Of a DNA stretch of 32,377 bases, positions 1-7,394 are shown piece by piece. Where the stretch lies: the NCBI GenBank assembly GCA_025351525.1, contig JANXVV010000544.1:1-32377 (forward strand), written 5' to 3'. Every line of letters begins with the position of its first letter. Within the stretch, counting starts at the first letter, position 1. The translations under genes and the position numbers were made by a program. The notes below the pieces were generated by a model. The model did not search any database. It worked only from the letters and a program-made list of their open reading frames with translations, and was not told where the DNA came from. The stretch comes from Humisphaera sp. Lineage in GTDB: Bacteria; Planctomycetota; Phycisphaerae; Tepidisphaerales; Tepidisphaeraceae.

Positions 1-153
1 GAAGCAAAGGATGCAATATTCGAATGGATCGTGGTATGGTACAACCGCAAGCGAAGGCACAGCTCACTGGGCTACGTCAGCCCGGAAGCCTTCGAGGCTA
101 AGGCCGCGCGCATTTATAACCTGTCCAATTTCACCTTCGGCATTATTGAATAA
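1..153 (+). pseudogene. IS3-family transposase (OrfB), C-terminal fragment
   Basis: The open frame entering from the left edge encodes the end of a DDE integrase-type transposase. The stretch with WYNRKRRHSSLGYVSPEAFE (about residues 13-32) is the hallmark C-terminus of IS3-family OrfB proteins. The 5' part lies outside the window. The genuine IS3 frame probably ends near base 117, because the opposite-strand ISAzo13-type transposase begins its 3' end here; the last dozen codons are then insertion-derived. After removal of the inserted element the frame would continue at about base 1399 and stop at 1425. The family call is firm; the exact junction is not. Confidence 0.8.
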
Positions 154-1358
154 TTCCACTCTCCGTGGAAGTCAATTCGTTTGATATTCACTGCTTCGAG
201 TTCCTTGTTTGTCACTTTGATTCCGCTTGCATATTTCGCCGTGTCCAGCTCTGCCTTGACCTTCAGTCCAGCCTTGGTCTTTGTGCCGCCGATCAGCTTT
301 ACAATCAGATCGTGGCTGACCAGCGGGCGGCCCCGCCGGTTTTGCGTGAGATGACAGAACAGCCGATGTTCAATCTTGTTCCACTTGCTGGTCCCGGGTG
401 GAAAGTGGCTGACGTTCAGCGTCAGGCCGGTTTCGTCGGCCAGTTCCTGAAGCGCGATTTTCCAGAGTCGGCACCGGCTTGAATTGGACCCGCCGCCGTC
501 GGCGGTGATCAGAATTTCCTTCGCGTTCGGATAGCGCAACCGGCCCGTTTCCCGCCACCATTTCAGAATGGTCCGGGCCGCGAATCGGGCCGTGTCATGG
601 TCCGTTCCGACACTCACCCAGCCTTCGTTGGCGGTCAGGTCATAAACGCCATACGGCGTCACGCGGCCCTTGTCCGGAGCCTTGTCGATGAAGTCGTACA
701 CCCGCACTTCTTCCGGGCGACCCTTGGGCCGCCATTCCTTGCCGGGATTCTTGAAATCCCCGACCCATTCCTTCTTTTTGGCATCGACCGACACCACCGG
801 CTGGCCGCGCGACTGCATGTCGGCGACCCGCGCGTTGATGTGGTTGAACTGCGCGTTGCGATCGACATGGGCACCGCCTTCCCGCGTCTTGCAATTGCCC
901 TGCAAACTGTAGTCGGCCGCCTTGAGCATCGTCGCCACGGTCCGTGCCGAAACCGGGTGACCGCGCCGGGTCAGTTCCGCCGCAAGTGTGCCTGTGCTTT
1001 TGAGCGTCCATCGCAACGGCGACATCGGATCGCCTCGTGTCTCCGGGGCGACCAGTTCCTCCAGAACTGCGGCGATGCCGGGATCGGATTCCGTCAGCGG
1101 CTTGGCGCCTCCACCCCGACGACGAATGCGCGCCGCCGGCAATATCGCATCGGGTTTTTCCCGTTCCTTCAACTCGCGCATCCCCGCCTGGATCGTTGTT
1201 CGGGAGATGCCCGTCACTTTGGACACCAGAGACACGCCGCCCCAGCCAAGCGACTTTGCCTCGGACGCCGCCCACTGCCGGCGAACGCGTTCATCCATCA
1301 CCGGATCCAGAGACTCGAACTTCCGCCGAATCCCTTCAGCAACGGTTGCATCATGCAT
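114..1358 (-). CDS. ISAzo13-family transposase
   Basis: A 414-aa DDE-type transposase. An N-terminal helical/HTH region (about 1-75, with VSLVSKVTGISRTTIQAGMREL) precedes the catalytic core. The core shows VVSVDAKKKEWVG (about 190) as the first acidic motif, ILITADGGGSNSSR (about 285) as the second, and HFPPGTSKWNKIEHRLF (about 318-334) as the third, with the glutamate. These are the typical ISAzo13 signatures. Length fits the family and no internal stop is seen, so the gene looks intact. Its stop lies within the interrupted IS3 transposase gene, so the last residues may be read from target DNA. It could be active. Confidence 0.9.
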   Translation of the reverse strand: MHDATVAEGIRRKFESLDPVMDERVRRQWAASEAKSLGWGGVSLVSKVTGISRTTIQAGMRELKEREKPDAILPAARIRRRGGGAKPLTESDPGIAAVLEELVAPETRGDPMSPLRWTLKSTGTLAAELTRRGHPVSARTVATMLKAADYSLQGNCKTREGGAHVDRNAQFNHINARVADMQSRGQPVVSVDAKKKEWVGDFKNPGKEWRPKGRPEEVRVYDFIDKAPDKGRVTPYGVYDLTANEGWVSVGTDHDTARFAARTILKWWRETGRLRYPNAKEILITADGGGSNSSRCRLWKIALQELADETGLTLNVSHFPPGTSKWNKIEHRLFCHLTQNRRGRPLVSHDLIVKLIGGTKTKAGLKVKAELDTAKYASGIKVTNKELEAVNIKRIDFHGEWNYSIMPKVKLDRL

Positions 1359-1393
1359 TCATTCAATATACCACAGCCTCAGTTTTTGAACAG
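118..1393. mobile_element. ISAzo13-type insertion sequence inside an IS3 remnant (ends approximate)
   Basis: The insertion is inferred from the transposase gene and from the interrupted IS3 frame. Weak, imperfect terminal inverted repeats are visible: CTGTCCAATTTC from base 121 and, on the other strand, CTGTTCAAAAAC ending at base 1393 (8 of 12 matches). A TTTAT at 113-117 and at 1394-1398 could be a target duplication; joining the two flanks there restores an open IS3 frame. The exact termini are uncertain by a few bases. Confidence 0.5.
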
Positions 1394-1415
1394 TTTATTA
1401 TTGCGGGACGCCTAA

Positions 1416-2118
1416 GCAGAACTGACCCGAACCGAGGCGCGCCAAGTTTTGGTGGGGAAGATCACCTACGCTCCACTGGCTGGGCCACGTGTTGGTCGGC
1501 CTGGCAACGACCGGCTTGAGGATCGGCGAGTTGGCCAGCCGCAAGTGGAGCGATTTCGATTTGGACAAGGGTGTGATCCGCCTTGCCGACCACCGCCTGC
1601 GCACCGTCCGCAGCAGGCGGGACCAGGCGCGCACGACCAAGGGGAAGCGCGACAGATCGTTCCCGATCCACCCGCACCTGCGCGCGGTTTTGGGACAACT
1701 GTCGCGGCACCCCGACGGGTACGTCTTTCGCGCCGCCTGCGGCGGCAGGCTGGACGACGACAAGGTTCGAAAGGTGCTGATTCGGGACGTACAGAAGCCT
1801 CTGGAGAAACGCTTCCCGAAATGTGACGCCGACGAGCTGGAATTTGCCGACGGGACGCCGCACTCGTTTCGGCACTACTTCGTCGTTGCCGCCGTACATG
1901 CCCATGTGAACCAGCGGACGATCCAGGACTGGCTGGGGCACCGCGACTCAAAGATGGTCGCTTGGTACTACCACCAGTTCTCCAAGCAGTCGCAGGAAGA
2001 GATGAACAAACTAAACAGTATCGCGGGAGGGTCCGACGCCGCGTGGCGTCAGCTCCTCCCGCCGGTCAACAAGGAAGGGAGCACGCCGAGGCAGAACGAC
2101 ATCCTTGAGAACCCATAA
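1416..2118 (+). pseudogene. Tyrosine integrase, catalytic domain remnant (5'-truncated, frameshifted)
   Basis: Only the C-terminal catalytic half of a phage-type tyrosine recombinase remains. One frame begins AELTRTEARQVLVGK (from 1416), the usual entry to the catalytic domain. Around 1470-1485 homology moves to a second frame, which reads HWLGHVLVGLATTGLRIGEL and stays open to 2118, so there is a frameshift. The second frame keeps the catalytic set: Arg in TTGLRIGEL, Lys in TKGKR, HSFRH, WLGH, and the Tyr in MVAWYYHQ. The N-terminal half is missing, apparently displaced by the IS3 insertion. The gene points at the core site at 2239, about 120 bp downstream, as integrases at tRNA sites often do. 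A GTG at 1489 could start a 209-aa catalytic fragment, but it would lack the arm- and core-binding domains. Confidence 0.85.
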
Positions 2119-2156
2119 CCTGAATGGCCCCAAGACGTCTTCTGATTGGCACACTC

Positions 2157-2178
2157 TTGGCACACTTCGCTGTGCCAA
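2157..2178. repeat. 8-bp inverted repeat (TTGGCACA/TGTGCCAA), 6-nt loop
   Basis: The arms TTGGCACA (2157-2164) and TGTGCCAA (2171-2178) are a perfect inverted repeat. A further direct copy of TTGGCACA lies at 2146-2153. It sits between the integrase remnant and the core. It could be an integrase arm-type site, or part of a transcription stop for the integrase. Confidence 0.5.
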
Positions 2179-2185
2179 AAAACAA

Positions 2186-2230
2186 CCGGAGGTTACAAGG
2201 GTCGATAGATTCGATATTTGTGACCTCCGG
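2186..2230 (-). terminator. Rho-independent-type terminator beside the left core site
   Basis: CCGGAGGTTACA (2186-2197) pairs with TGTGACCTCCGG (2219-2230), 11 of 12 positions. Read on the minus strand the hairpin is followed by TTGTTTTTT, as in an intrinsic terminator. It starts 8 bp past the tRNA-like core (2239-2259), so it looks like the terminator that would follow a minus-strand tRNA gene regenerated by integration. Confidence 0.6.
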
Positions 2231-2238
2231 CAGGCAAT

Positions 2239-2259
2239 CAACGGAGAGGGGGAGATTCG
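2239..2259. repeat. Left attachment core, tRNA-Ser 3'-end-like (att copy 1)
   Basis: These 21 bases are identical to 19876-19896. On the minus strand they read as a T-loop fragment followed by CTCCCCCTCTCCG, which resembles the 3' T-arm and acceptor strand of a class II tRNA, most likely tRNA-Ser. Identity stops inside the T-loop: this copy reads TTCACGAATC where the right copy has the canonical TTCGAATC. No complete tRNA is attached. It marks the left border of the 17.7-kb element and probably also the right border of the element whose integrase remnant lies at 1416-2118. Confidence 0.75.
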
Positions 2260-2387
2260 TGAACCCGTTTCCCGCCTGCTGAGTCAGAATTGAGGTTTTC
2301 GTCCGCATCTGCTGTCTTTCCACGCAATTACGTTCTGCGTATTCGTTACTCTGAAAACACGATTCGTTACTGTTCGTGACTGCCAAA

Positions 2388-2410
2388 GGGGGTCAAAAAG
2401 GGGGTCAATT
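2388..2410. repeat. Left GGGGGTC tandem, paired with 19783-19804
   Basis: Two GGGGGTC blocks are separated by five A. The same arrangement with four A occurs in the same orientation at 19783-19804, and both are followed by an AATT or GATT tetranucleotide. The two copies lie just inside the opposite ends of the element, as expected for integrase arm-type sites. The left copy overlaps the last codons of the 182-aa gene. Confidence 0.5.
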
Positions 2411-2953
2411 TCCGAGGCTCTCGGGAAAGTGTTCTTCAATGATCCGCGCAGCCACGTCGTCATCGAAGTGGCTCAGAACACCCAGAAGCGCAACGGCCAG
2501 AGACTTCGCATCGCGTAGTTTCAGCAACATCGGCTGCTCGACTTCACCGTCATGTCCCATCGAAATCATCGCAATGGGTTCGCCGACACCCGGAATATCA
2601 GCACGACCGGGCGCGACATGAAGAAGGCTCACGCATTTCAAGGATGCACCGCGATCTTCAGGGCATATTCCCCTCTCCATGAGATGGCTCCGGTTCCAGT
2701 TCTCGGTCCCCACCAGCCCGGCGAAGTACCAGATCATCTCGGTCCACTGGACTTCTTGGCGCTCAAGATGCAGGTCAACTCGTGATCTACATCGTGGACA
2801 TGCGACTTCGATGAAGAGTCGCATGTCCGTGCCGTGTGCGATGGCGATCATGCTGATATGCACGATGTCCCTCGCAGTCGCATGAACGACCTTACGGCAC
2901 TTTTGGCAGTTCACGTTGCGAAGCCTCTCCACGAGGAAATCTGGGCAGTTCAC
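2405..2953 (-). CDS. Hypothetical protein with a zinc-ribbon-like CxxC pair (182 aa)
   Basis: I do not recognise this family. The N-terminal third contains CQKC (about residues 16-19) and CPRC (about 52-55), a spacing that could bind one zinc ion. A mixed region with several Trp and Met follows, then a helical C-terminus (about 143-178, LRDAKSLAVALLGVLSHFDD) rich in acidic residues. There is no signal peptide or membrane helix, so it is probably cytoplasmic. I chose the GTG at 2953 because AAAGGAAC lies 6 nt upstream. It is the leftmost gene of the element, transcribed outward, with an 18-bp palindrome 28 nt upstream of the start. Function unknown. Confidence 0.65.
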   Translation of the reverse strand: MNCPDFLVERLRNVNCQKCRKVVHATARDIVHISMIAIAHGTDMRLFIEVACPRCRSRVDLHLERQEVQWTEMIWYFAGLVGTENWNRSHLMERGICPEDRGASLKCVSLLHVAPGRADIPGVGEPIAMISMGHDGEVEQPMLLKLRDAKSLAVALLGVLSHFDDDVAARIIEEHFPESLGN

Positions 2954-2980
2954 CTATGTTCCTTTGTTTATGCCGCGAAG

Positions 2981-2998
2981 GGTCTGCGAACGCAGACC
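2981..2998. promoter_or_regulatory. Perfect 18-bp palindrome upstream of the 182-aa gene
   Basis: GGTCTGCG and CGCAGACC flank a central AA. It lies 28 nt upstream of the GTG at 2953 and about 120 bp beyond the stop of the serine recombinase. With almost no loop it is a better dimer-binding operator than a terminator. The regulator is unknown. Confidence 0.4.
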
Positions 2999-3115
2999 AA
3001 GCATCGCATTTAACGGTAATCATTTATGCCGAGCATGTACTCGGTGGCTGCACAAGCCGCTAGGTTTCCATGCGAGGGAATCACACGGTTCCGTTGTCCG
3101 CGATCATGAGCGGAA

Positions 3116-5101
3116 TTACGCAGCTTTCGACAATCTGCTGCACGTCAAGCATGGACTTCGACTGACGCGACCGTGCGAACACCTGTATTTAGTGAGAAAA
3201 ACGCGGTTTTCGATGTGCGTCCGACGCCTCTTCTCGGCAGCGAGATCAGGCAACGGACGCACTTCATCCAACACCCGATTTTCTTTGGACAACGCCCATG
3301 AGGGCAGGCCGACCTCGATTTCGACTTCCCTCGTCTCAAGGTCGAACGTTGCCTTGGACACGAACGTCTCGACGACTCGCTTCAGCGCACTGGTCGACCG
3401 GTCGCCCAACATCCCAACTACGTCACTGCACTGCGATCTCACTGACTCGGTAATCGCCTCTACGTCCAGCGGTGCGAATGAGACCGAGGACGACGCCGAC
3501 TTGATCTTCAGGTCGAGATCGTCCAAGAGTCGTTCCAGTTCGGCAACACGCTTCGCCATCAACTCCTGACCCCGCTTGCCATAAACATGATGGAGATTTC
3601 GGTACTCGTCCTCCAACTGAGCCTTCTGGTTCACCAGCGGGGGCAACGGGTCGCCGTCCGCACGTTGACGCTTTACACAGGAATCAATGTAATCCCTTAC
3701 GCCAGCGCTAACGACGTTGGGATCGGAGAGCGTCTCCGACAGAGCGGCGATAACTTCCTGCTCGACGTGATCGGCCCGCAACCTTGCGGTCAGCTTCTCG
3801 TTGACGCCGGGACTGTTCGCAACACGGTGAAGCGCGTAGTAACGATACTGCTTTCCATGCTGGTTCTTTGAAGGCAAGCCGTTCATTGATAAGTCGAACT
3901 GCTTGGTGCGGAGTACACCGGTTAGAAGATAGCTGCTCTGGGAGTACCGGCGTTTTTTGGTGGCAGGTTTCTTCGGCTTGTTGCGCAGTTGTTCAATTGC
4001 CTGACGCGCGATTCCACGGATATGAGGTTCGAGCAGGTCGGTCAAGTCGGGGTAGTGAATGCCAAGATGCTCTCCCCAAGGTCGTGGGATGGACTGAATA
4101 TTCTCACGCTGCCCCATCCCGTCTTTCCGTTTGCCCGGTGTCCTGCGTTCTGGCAACTCGATGGGAGCGTTCGGTGATCGTTTCACATACACGCCGGTGG
4201 TCGCCTGATTCGCATATCCGATTCCGAGGTACATCCAGTTACGCCATATGTGTTCGATGGTGCAACGAGTCCATCCTCTGTCGTCGGAAGGAACAAGACC
4301 TGAGGGAGTTACAACACGCCTTTCATTCAGTTCACGGACGATTCGGCCAGAACCCCAGCCATCAATGTAACGACGGGCGAAAACCTCGTTTATGATCTTC
4401 ACTTCCTCCGGTGGGCCTTTGACGAGGACTATCTTCTGGTCGGATTGTTTGATCACCGCAGGATCGTACACCGTGTGTTTCAAAACCTTCACCACTTCCC
4501 GAGTGACCGGATCGAGTTTTGCCTTTTCGCCCGGTCCACAATCCCTCAAAATAAACAGGGGAGTACCGTCGTCAGACGTGTAGCATCTGTCAGTGCCGTA
4601 GGGGGCAATAGTGCAATGCGGGATTTCGCCCTTTTCCATAGCGTCTTCCACGCCCTTTGACGTGTTGTATGCGACAGCTTCAGCATACGCCTCCGAGTCC
4701 CGCAGATTCTGGTCAGCCCTGCTCTCCCCCTCCTTGCCGACGAGCAGGCCATCTTTGACTGTGACGACCATAATCTCTTCGTCCGCCAACTCAGAAAGCA
4801 TTCGATGTCCGTCTGTTCGGCCGGTTCTGGTAAATCTCGAATGGTCGGCGAAGAGGAGAACGTCGAAGTCCAGTGTGCCCCGTTTTTTCTGGGCGAGCAG
4901 TTCATATATAACCTTCTTGTGTTTCTTAACGCTGGCAGATACCGCCGGCGCTTCAATCTCCTTGACGGCAATGAGTTGGTACTTGGCGATGAAATGGCTC
5001 GTCGCCTTCCGTTGCTGATCCATGTCCTTGATTTGCTTCTCGTCGCTGCACCGGTGAATGACTACGCACTTCAGACCGATCAATGGTGTGTTCTTGTCCA
5101 T
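3116..5101 (-). CDS. Large serine recombinase
   Basis: A 661-aa site-specific recombinase of the large serine integrase/transposase class. The resolvase domain begins at about residue 12, with the nucleophile Ser19 in IHRCSDEKQ and the ADHSRFTR motif at about 85-92. The recombinase DNA-binding domain spans about 240-330 (VFARRYIDGWGSGRIVRELN, GWTRCTIEHIWRNWMYLG). The region where a zinc beta-ribbon normally follows (about 400-435, SSYLLTGVLRTKQFD...YRYYALHR) keeps the general pattern but has lost its Cys pairs. A coiled-coil segment (about 500-550) and a Cys-containing tail follow. The ATG at 5101 is preceded by AGGAG at 4-nt spacing; the in-frame ATG at 5185 would add 28 atypical residues. 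It could mobilise its own segment, or act as the integrase of a nested element. Confidence 0.9.
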   Translation of the reverse strand: MDKNTPLIGLKCVVIHRCSDEKQIKDMDQQRKATSHFIAKYQLIAVKEIEAPAVSASVKKHKKVIYELLAQKKRGTLDFDVLLFADHSRFTRTGRTDGHRMLSELADEEIMVVTVKDGLLVGKEGESRADQNLRDSEAYAEAVAYNTSKGVEDAMEKGEIPHCTIAPYGTDRCYTSDDGTPLFILRDCGPGEKAKLDPVTREVVKVLKHTVYDPAVIKQSDQKIVLVKGPPEEVKIINEVFARRYIDGWGSGRIVRELNERRVVTPSGLVPSDDRGWTRCTIEHIWRNWMYLGIGYANQATTGVYVKRSPNAPIELPERRTPGKRKDGMGQRENIQSIPRPWGEHLGIHYPDLTDLLEPHIRGIARQAIEQLRNKPKKPATKKRRYSQSSYLLTGVLRTKQFDLSMNGLPSKNQHGKQYRYYALHRVANSPGVNEKLTARLRADHVEQEVIAALSETLSDPNVVSAGVRDYIDSCVKRQRADGDPLPPLVNQKAQLEDEYRNLHHVYGKRGQELMAKRVAELERLLDDLDLKIKSASSSVSFAPLDVEAITESVRSQCSDVVGMLGDRSTSALKRVVETFVSKATFDLETREVEIEVGLPSWALSKENRVLDEVRPLPDLAAEKRRRTHIENRVFLTKYRCSHGRVSRSPCLTCSRLSKAA

Positions 5102-5240
5102 GTTGCTCCTGTAACCTTTCGACTTCCATGTCCACGACCGTAGTGAGGAATATGTCCAAAGCCGAACGAAACCTCTGCTCTTCATCCGGCGTCATGGGAC
5201 GACGAACAATGCGAATCACAGGGTGCTTGCGGGATGGCAC
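4953..5240 (-). CDS. Small protein overlapping the recombinase start (95 aa)
   Basis: A frame starting GTG at 5240, with AAGGTGA about 6 nt upstream, encodes a basic-then-helical peptide (VIRIVRRPMTPDEEQRFRSA, then LDIFLTTVVDMEVERLQ). Only the first ~46 codons precede the recombinase ATG; the remaining 149 nt overlap the recombinase gene in another frame and look compositionally like a shadow. It may be a short leader protein coupled to recombinase translation. The stop at 4953 could be an old extension of a shorter gene. The family is not recognised, and the start is better supported than the end. Confidence 0.45.
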   Translation of the reverse strand: MPSRKHPVIRIVRRPMTPDEEQRFRSALDIFLTTVVDMEVERLQEQHGQEHTIDRSEVRSHSPVQRREANQGHGSATEGDEPFHRQVPTHCRQGD

Positions 5241-5302
5241 GGAAGGTCACCTTTCATTTCCAGATTCACGATGAGCGTTCCTTCTCGAAAACGAGGAGAA
5301 AC

Positions 5303-5842
5303 CTACTTGATGTAAAAACGTTCTCGCTCGGGTTGGAGAGTGGTCCCTGAATTCGGCATCTCTCCCGTCGTCTCGAAATGCTCGTTTATCGGCGTCTTGA
5401 GCAACCTTTCCACTGTCTGCACTGCCCTCGGGCAGTGTGCTTTGGCCCACGACAAGACGGCCTCTTCGTCCGTGAAGATCAATTTCGTCGGTTCGTGACG
5501 AAAATTCACTGTGCCAGCGGGCAGAGAGATCGACTTCCGGCGACTCTTGATTCGTTGAAGTTCGCAGGTTGCCCACACTTCGAGTTGTGCGCCGAAGAAA
5601 TAGAGGAGACGTTCTTCGTCGCGCTCCGAGCGGGCAAGCTCTTGGGCAGCCCAGATTTTGACTCGCTGGCCGTACTCACGGGCAGCGATGATCTTTTTCA
5701 CGACCCAGTTCGCCGTCCTCTCGTCGCACACGCTGAACGTATCCAGCCTCGTTGACGTGTCGGTCACCGGGGCATCTGCCAATAGGGCCGCCGTGTCGTC
5801 GTCTGTAACTTCGTCGATCTGGATGGTGGTGTTATCACTCAT
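5303..5842 (-). CDS. gam: Mu Gam-like host-nuclease inhibitor / DNA-end binding protein
   Basis: A 179-aa protein resembling the phage Mu Gam family, which binds double-stranded DNA ends (a Ku-like fold) and shields them from exonucleases such as RecBCD. After an acidic N-terminal tail (about 1-38) comes a long helical segment (about 40-95, ANWVVKKIIAAREYGQRVKI through QLEVWATCELQRI), then the family signature RRKSISLPAGTVNFR (about 103-117) and a DEEAVLSWAKAHCP helix. The ATG at 5842 has AGAGGT just upstream; the longer frame to 5887 runs back through the operator palindrome, so I reject it. It is transcribed divergently from the Xre gene at 5947 and sits upstream of the recombinase, consistent with protecting DNA ends during excision or replication. 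Confidence 0.8.
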   Translation of the reverse strand: MSDNTTIQIDEVTDDDTAALLADAPVTDTSTRLDTFSVCDERTANWVVKKIIAAREYGQRVKIWAAQELARSERDEERLLYFFGAQLEVWATCELQRIKSRRKSISLPAGTVNFRHEPTKLIFTDEEAVLSWAKAHCPRAVQTVERLLKTPINEHFETTGEMPNSGTTLQPERERFYIK

Positions 5843-5922
5843 ATTTACCTCTGACCAAAAGATAACAACTGTTATCTTTCCAGTCAAGGCAAAAATGCCG
5901 CTGATGAAACTTTAGTTATCAC
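5831..5922. promoter_or_regulatory. Operator cluster (GTTATC half-sites) between gam and xre
   Basis: A perfect palindrome with arms AAAGATAACA (5858-5867) and TGTTATCTTT (5870-5879) lies between the divergent starts. Two extra GTTATCAC copies lie at 5831-5838, inside the first codons of gam, and at 5915-5922, just before the xre start. This is the layout of a Cro/CI-like regulator controlling itself and the opposite gene. Confidence 0.65.
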
Positions 5923-5946
5923 GCATGCTTGGCCGATCAGGTCCGC

Positions 5947-6162
5947 ATGAAGTCTGCTTTCGGCACGCTGCTCAAAGATATGCGCGAACAGTCAGGTCTG
6001 ACTCAGGCCGAGTTGGCGGCGAAGGCTCGGATCACCAGAGTACATGTGGGATTTCTGGAACGGGGCGACCGTTCGCCAAGCCTCGAAGTATACGTGAAAC
6101 TCTGTCGGGCGCTTCAGGTCGCTCCGTCGAGTCTGATGGAGCGGCTTGAGAAGCTTATGTAG
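5947..6162 (+). CDS. Xre-family HTH transcriptional regulator (71 aa)
   Basis: A small one-domain Cro/C1-type repressor. The five-helix HTH is clear: FGTLLKDMREQSGLTQAELA, then ITRVHVGFLERGDRSPSLEV, then CRALQVAPSSLMERL. There is no effector domain. I prefer the ATG at 5947 because it begins just before helix 1; a TTG at 5929 would add six residues. It is divergent from gam, with a multi-site operator between them, so it probably represses both. Its stop codon overlaps the 3' end of a decayed minus-strand gene. Confidence 0.85.
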   Translation: MKSAFGTLLKDMREQSGLTQAELAAKARITRVHVGFLERGDRSPSLEVYVKLCRALQVAPSSLMERLEKLM

Positions 6163-6467
6163 CGGCTTCCTTCAACACTCCATCCAACAGGTTCCTGATG
6201 TATGTGCCCTTGTCTTCCTGCTGGAAGAGAACGTGGCACTTCTCCAGAGCGGACTTCTCGATGCCGCCATCCCGTCAGCCAACCACTTTTGATGGGGTGT
6301 TCGAGAAGAGGGATGAGTTCAAGATATGCCGGGATCGGCAACGCAGGTCACGATTCGTCGTCCAAGAGCATTGGCTCCTCTGCCAAAGAAGGCGGCAGTT
6401 TCGCGCGGCCTCAATGTCGAATCGGATGGACCTGCATATCCGAGTTAGCGTAGACCTGCGTCTTCAT
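6155..6467 (-). pseudogene. Decayed ~104-codon gene with two in-frame TGA codons and a frameshift
   Basis: An ATG at 6467, with GGGGAAAGGG directly upstream, opens MKTQVYANSDMQVHPIRH and meets TGA. The same frame continues in protein-like fashion (GRAKLPPSLAEEPMLLDDES, TGA, PALPIPAYLELIPLLEHP, then IKSGWLT). After a shift of about one base near 6255 it continues as GGIEKSALEKCHVLFQQE, then DKGTYIRNLLDGVLKEAAT, with a stop at 6155. Both TGA codons are one C-to-T change from the Arg codon CGA. It lies 42 nt downstream of the 283-aa membrane protein gene and was probably its operon partner. The family is not recognised. It explains most of the otherwise gene-free 6163-6509 stretch. Confidence 0.5.
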
Positions 6468-6509
6468 CCCTTTCCCCGCCTGAGGTTTTTCAAGAAGCAT
6501 GGGAGGGCG

Positions 6510-7361
6510 CTATGGGGATTTGCCGATACGTCGAATGACCTCCTCTACGGCCATTCTCATGTCGCCGCTGTCATCTTTTGTCCGTTTGACCGTGGCATAA
6601 TCATCAACATCTATCCCCGCCACCCGCTTGGTTCCTATCTTCTGGTTCTCAGACACCTCCGTCGATGAAGTGACATTGAAGAGCGCCCACGCGCTCCCCT
6701 TTAGCTGAAACTGCACCTGCGTTTGATGCGTGGAAAACCCATCCCAGACGACGGTCCTTAGAGTTCCGAGATACGGGGACATTAGACTGTCCGATTTGGT
6801 CACATCAACTGACATGCGCTGCGAGTCAAAAGAGTAAGACATACGCCCTGCCGATTTGTCTGCTTGCGCTCGGCGGGATGCGGCATCGTTGAATTTGGCT
6901 ACAAACTCACCGAAGGAAGTGACCGGATCGTTGGCAGCACCCGGCATTCCGCTGGCAGAAGTTCGATCTGCTTTGCTCTGAGAGTCTGCATGCGCATCCT
7001 TGTTGGCCCCGTGTTTCCATACCGCAACGACGACGAGCGCAGTGACCACGCCGACAGCGGTCACAATAAGGCCGGTGGTTTTTCGACGGGAGGTAGGGGC
7101 CACTCTTTGCGAGGAGGTGCTTGCCTCCATGACATCGGAGGCCAAGCCTTGTCCCATAGCCTTCATATCCATCTTTGTCGCTCCACGCGGGGCTGGCACT
7201 TCAGCGTTTGCCCCTTGCGCGGTTGTTGGGGTGGAAGTCTGAGATGATCTGTTCGACCAGCACGGATGGCAGTAATACCGTCCCTGCTCATCCTTGACGC
7301 GCTTCTGCTGCGACACATCGACTCCGCAGATCGAACACACCTTAATCGCCATCGTGGTCAT
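6510..7361 (-). CDS. Zinc-ribbon, single-pass membrane protein (283 aa)
   Basis: The N-terminus carries CSIC (about residue 9) and CHPC (about 30) in the pattern of a short zinc ribbon (VCSICGVDVSQQKR...YYCHPCW). A Ser/Thr/Ala-rich low-complexity linker and one membrane helix (TTGLIVTAVGVVTALVVVAVW, about 95-115) follow. The C-terminal domain, about 165 residues, has alternating beta-like segments with no recognised motif. There is no signal peptide; the ribbon is probably cytoplasmic and the C-terminal domain external. GAGGG precedes the ATG at 7361; a longer start at 7385 lacks support. Similar ribbon-linker-helix proteins are frequent in planctomycetes. It is divergent from the Xre-NYN operon with shared operator-like repeats, suggesting co-regulation. 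Function unknown. Confidence 0.75.
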   Translation of the reverse strand: MTTMAIKVCSICGVDVSQQKRVKDEQGRYYCHPCWSNRSSQTSTPTTAQGANAEVPAPRGATKMDMKAMGQGLASDVMEASTSSQRVAPTSRRKTTGLIVTAVGVVTALVVVAVWKHGANKDAHADSQSKADRTSASGMPGAANDPVTSFGEFVAKFNDAASRRAQADKSAGRMSYSFDSQRMSVDVTKSDSLMSPYLGTLRTVVWDGFSTHQTQVQFQLKGSAWALFNVTSSTEVSENQKIGTKRVAGIDVDDYATVKRTKDDSGDMRMAVEEVIRRIGKSP

Positions 7362-7394
7362 TGCAGCCCTCGCCGTGTCGAGCACCTAAAATCC

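Noticed and set aside
597..1415. Plus-strand open frame antisense to the ISAzo13 transposase
   Set aside because: Shadow of an intact, motif-complete transposase gene.
2388..2410. CRISPR-like repeat
   Set aside because: Only two distant copies exist, with no spacer array and no cas genes.
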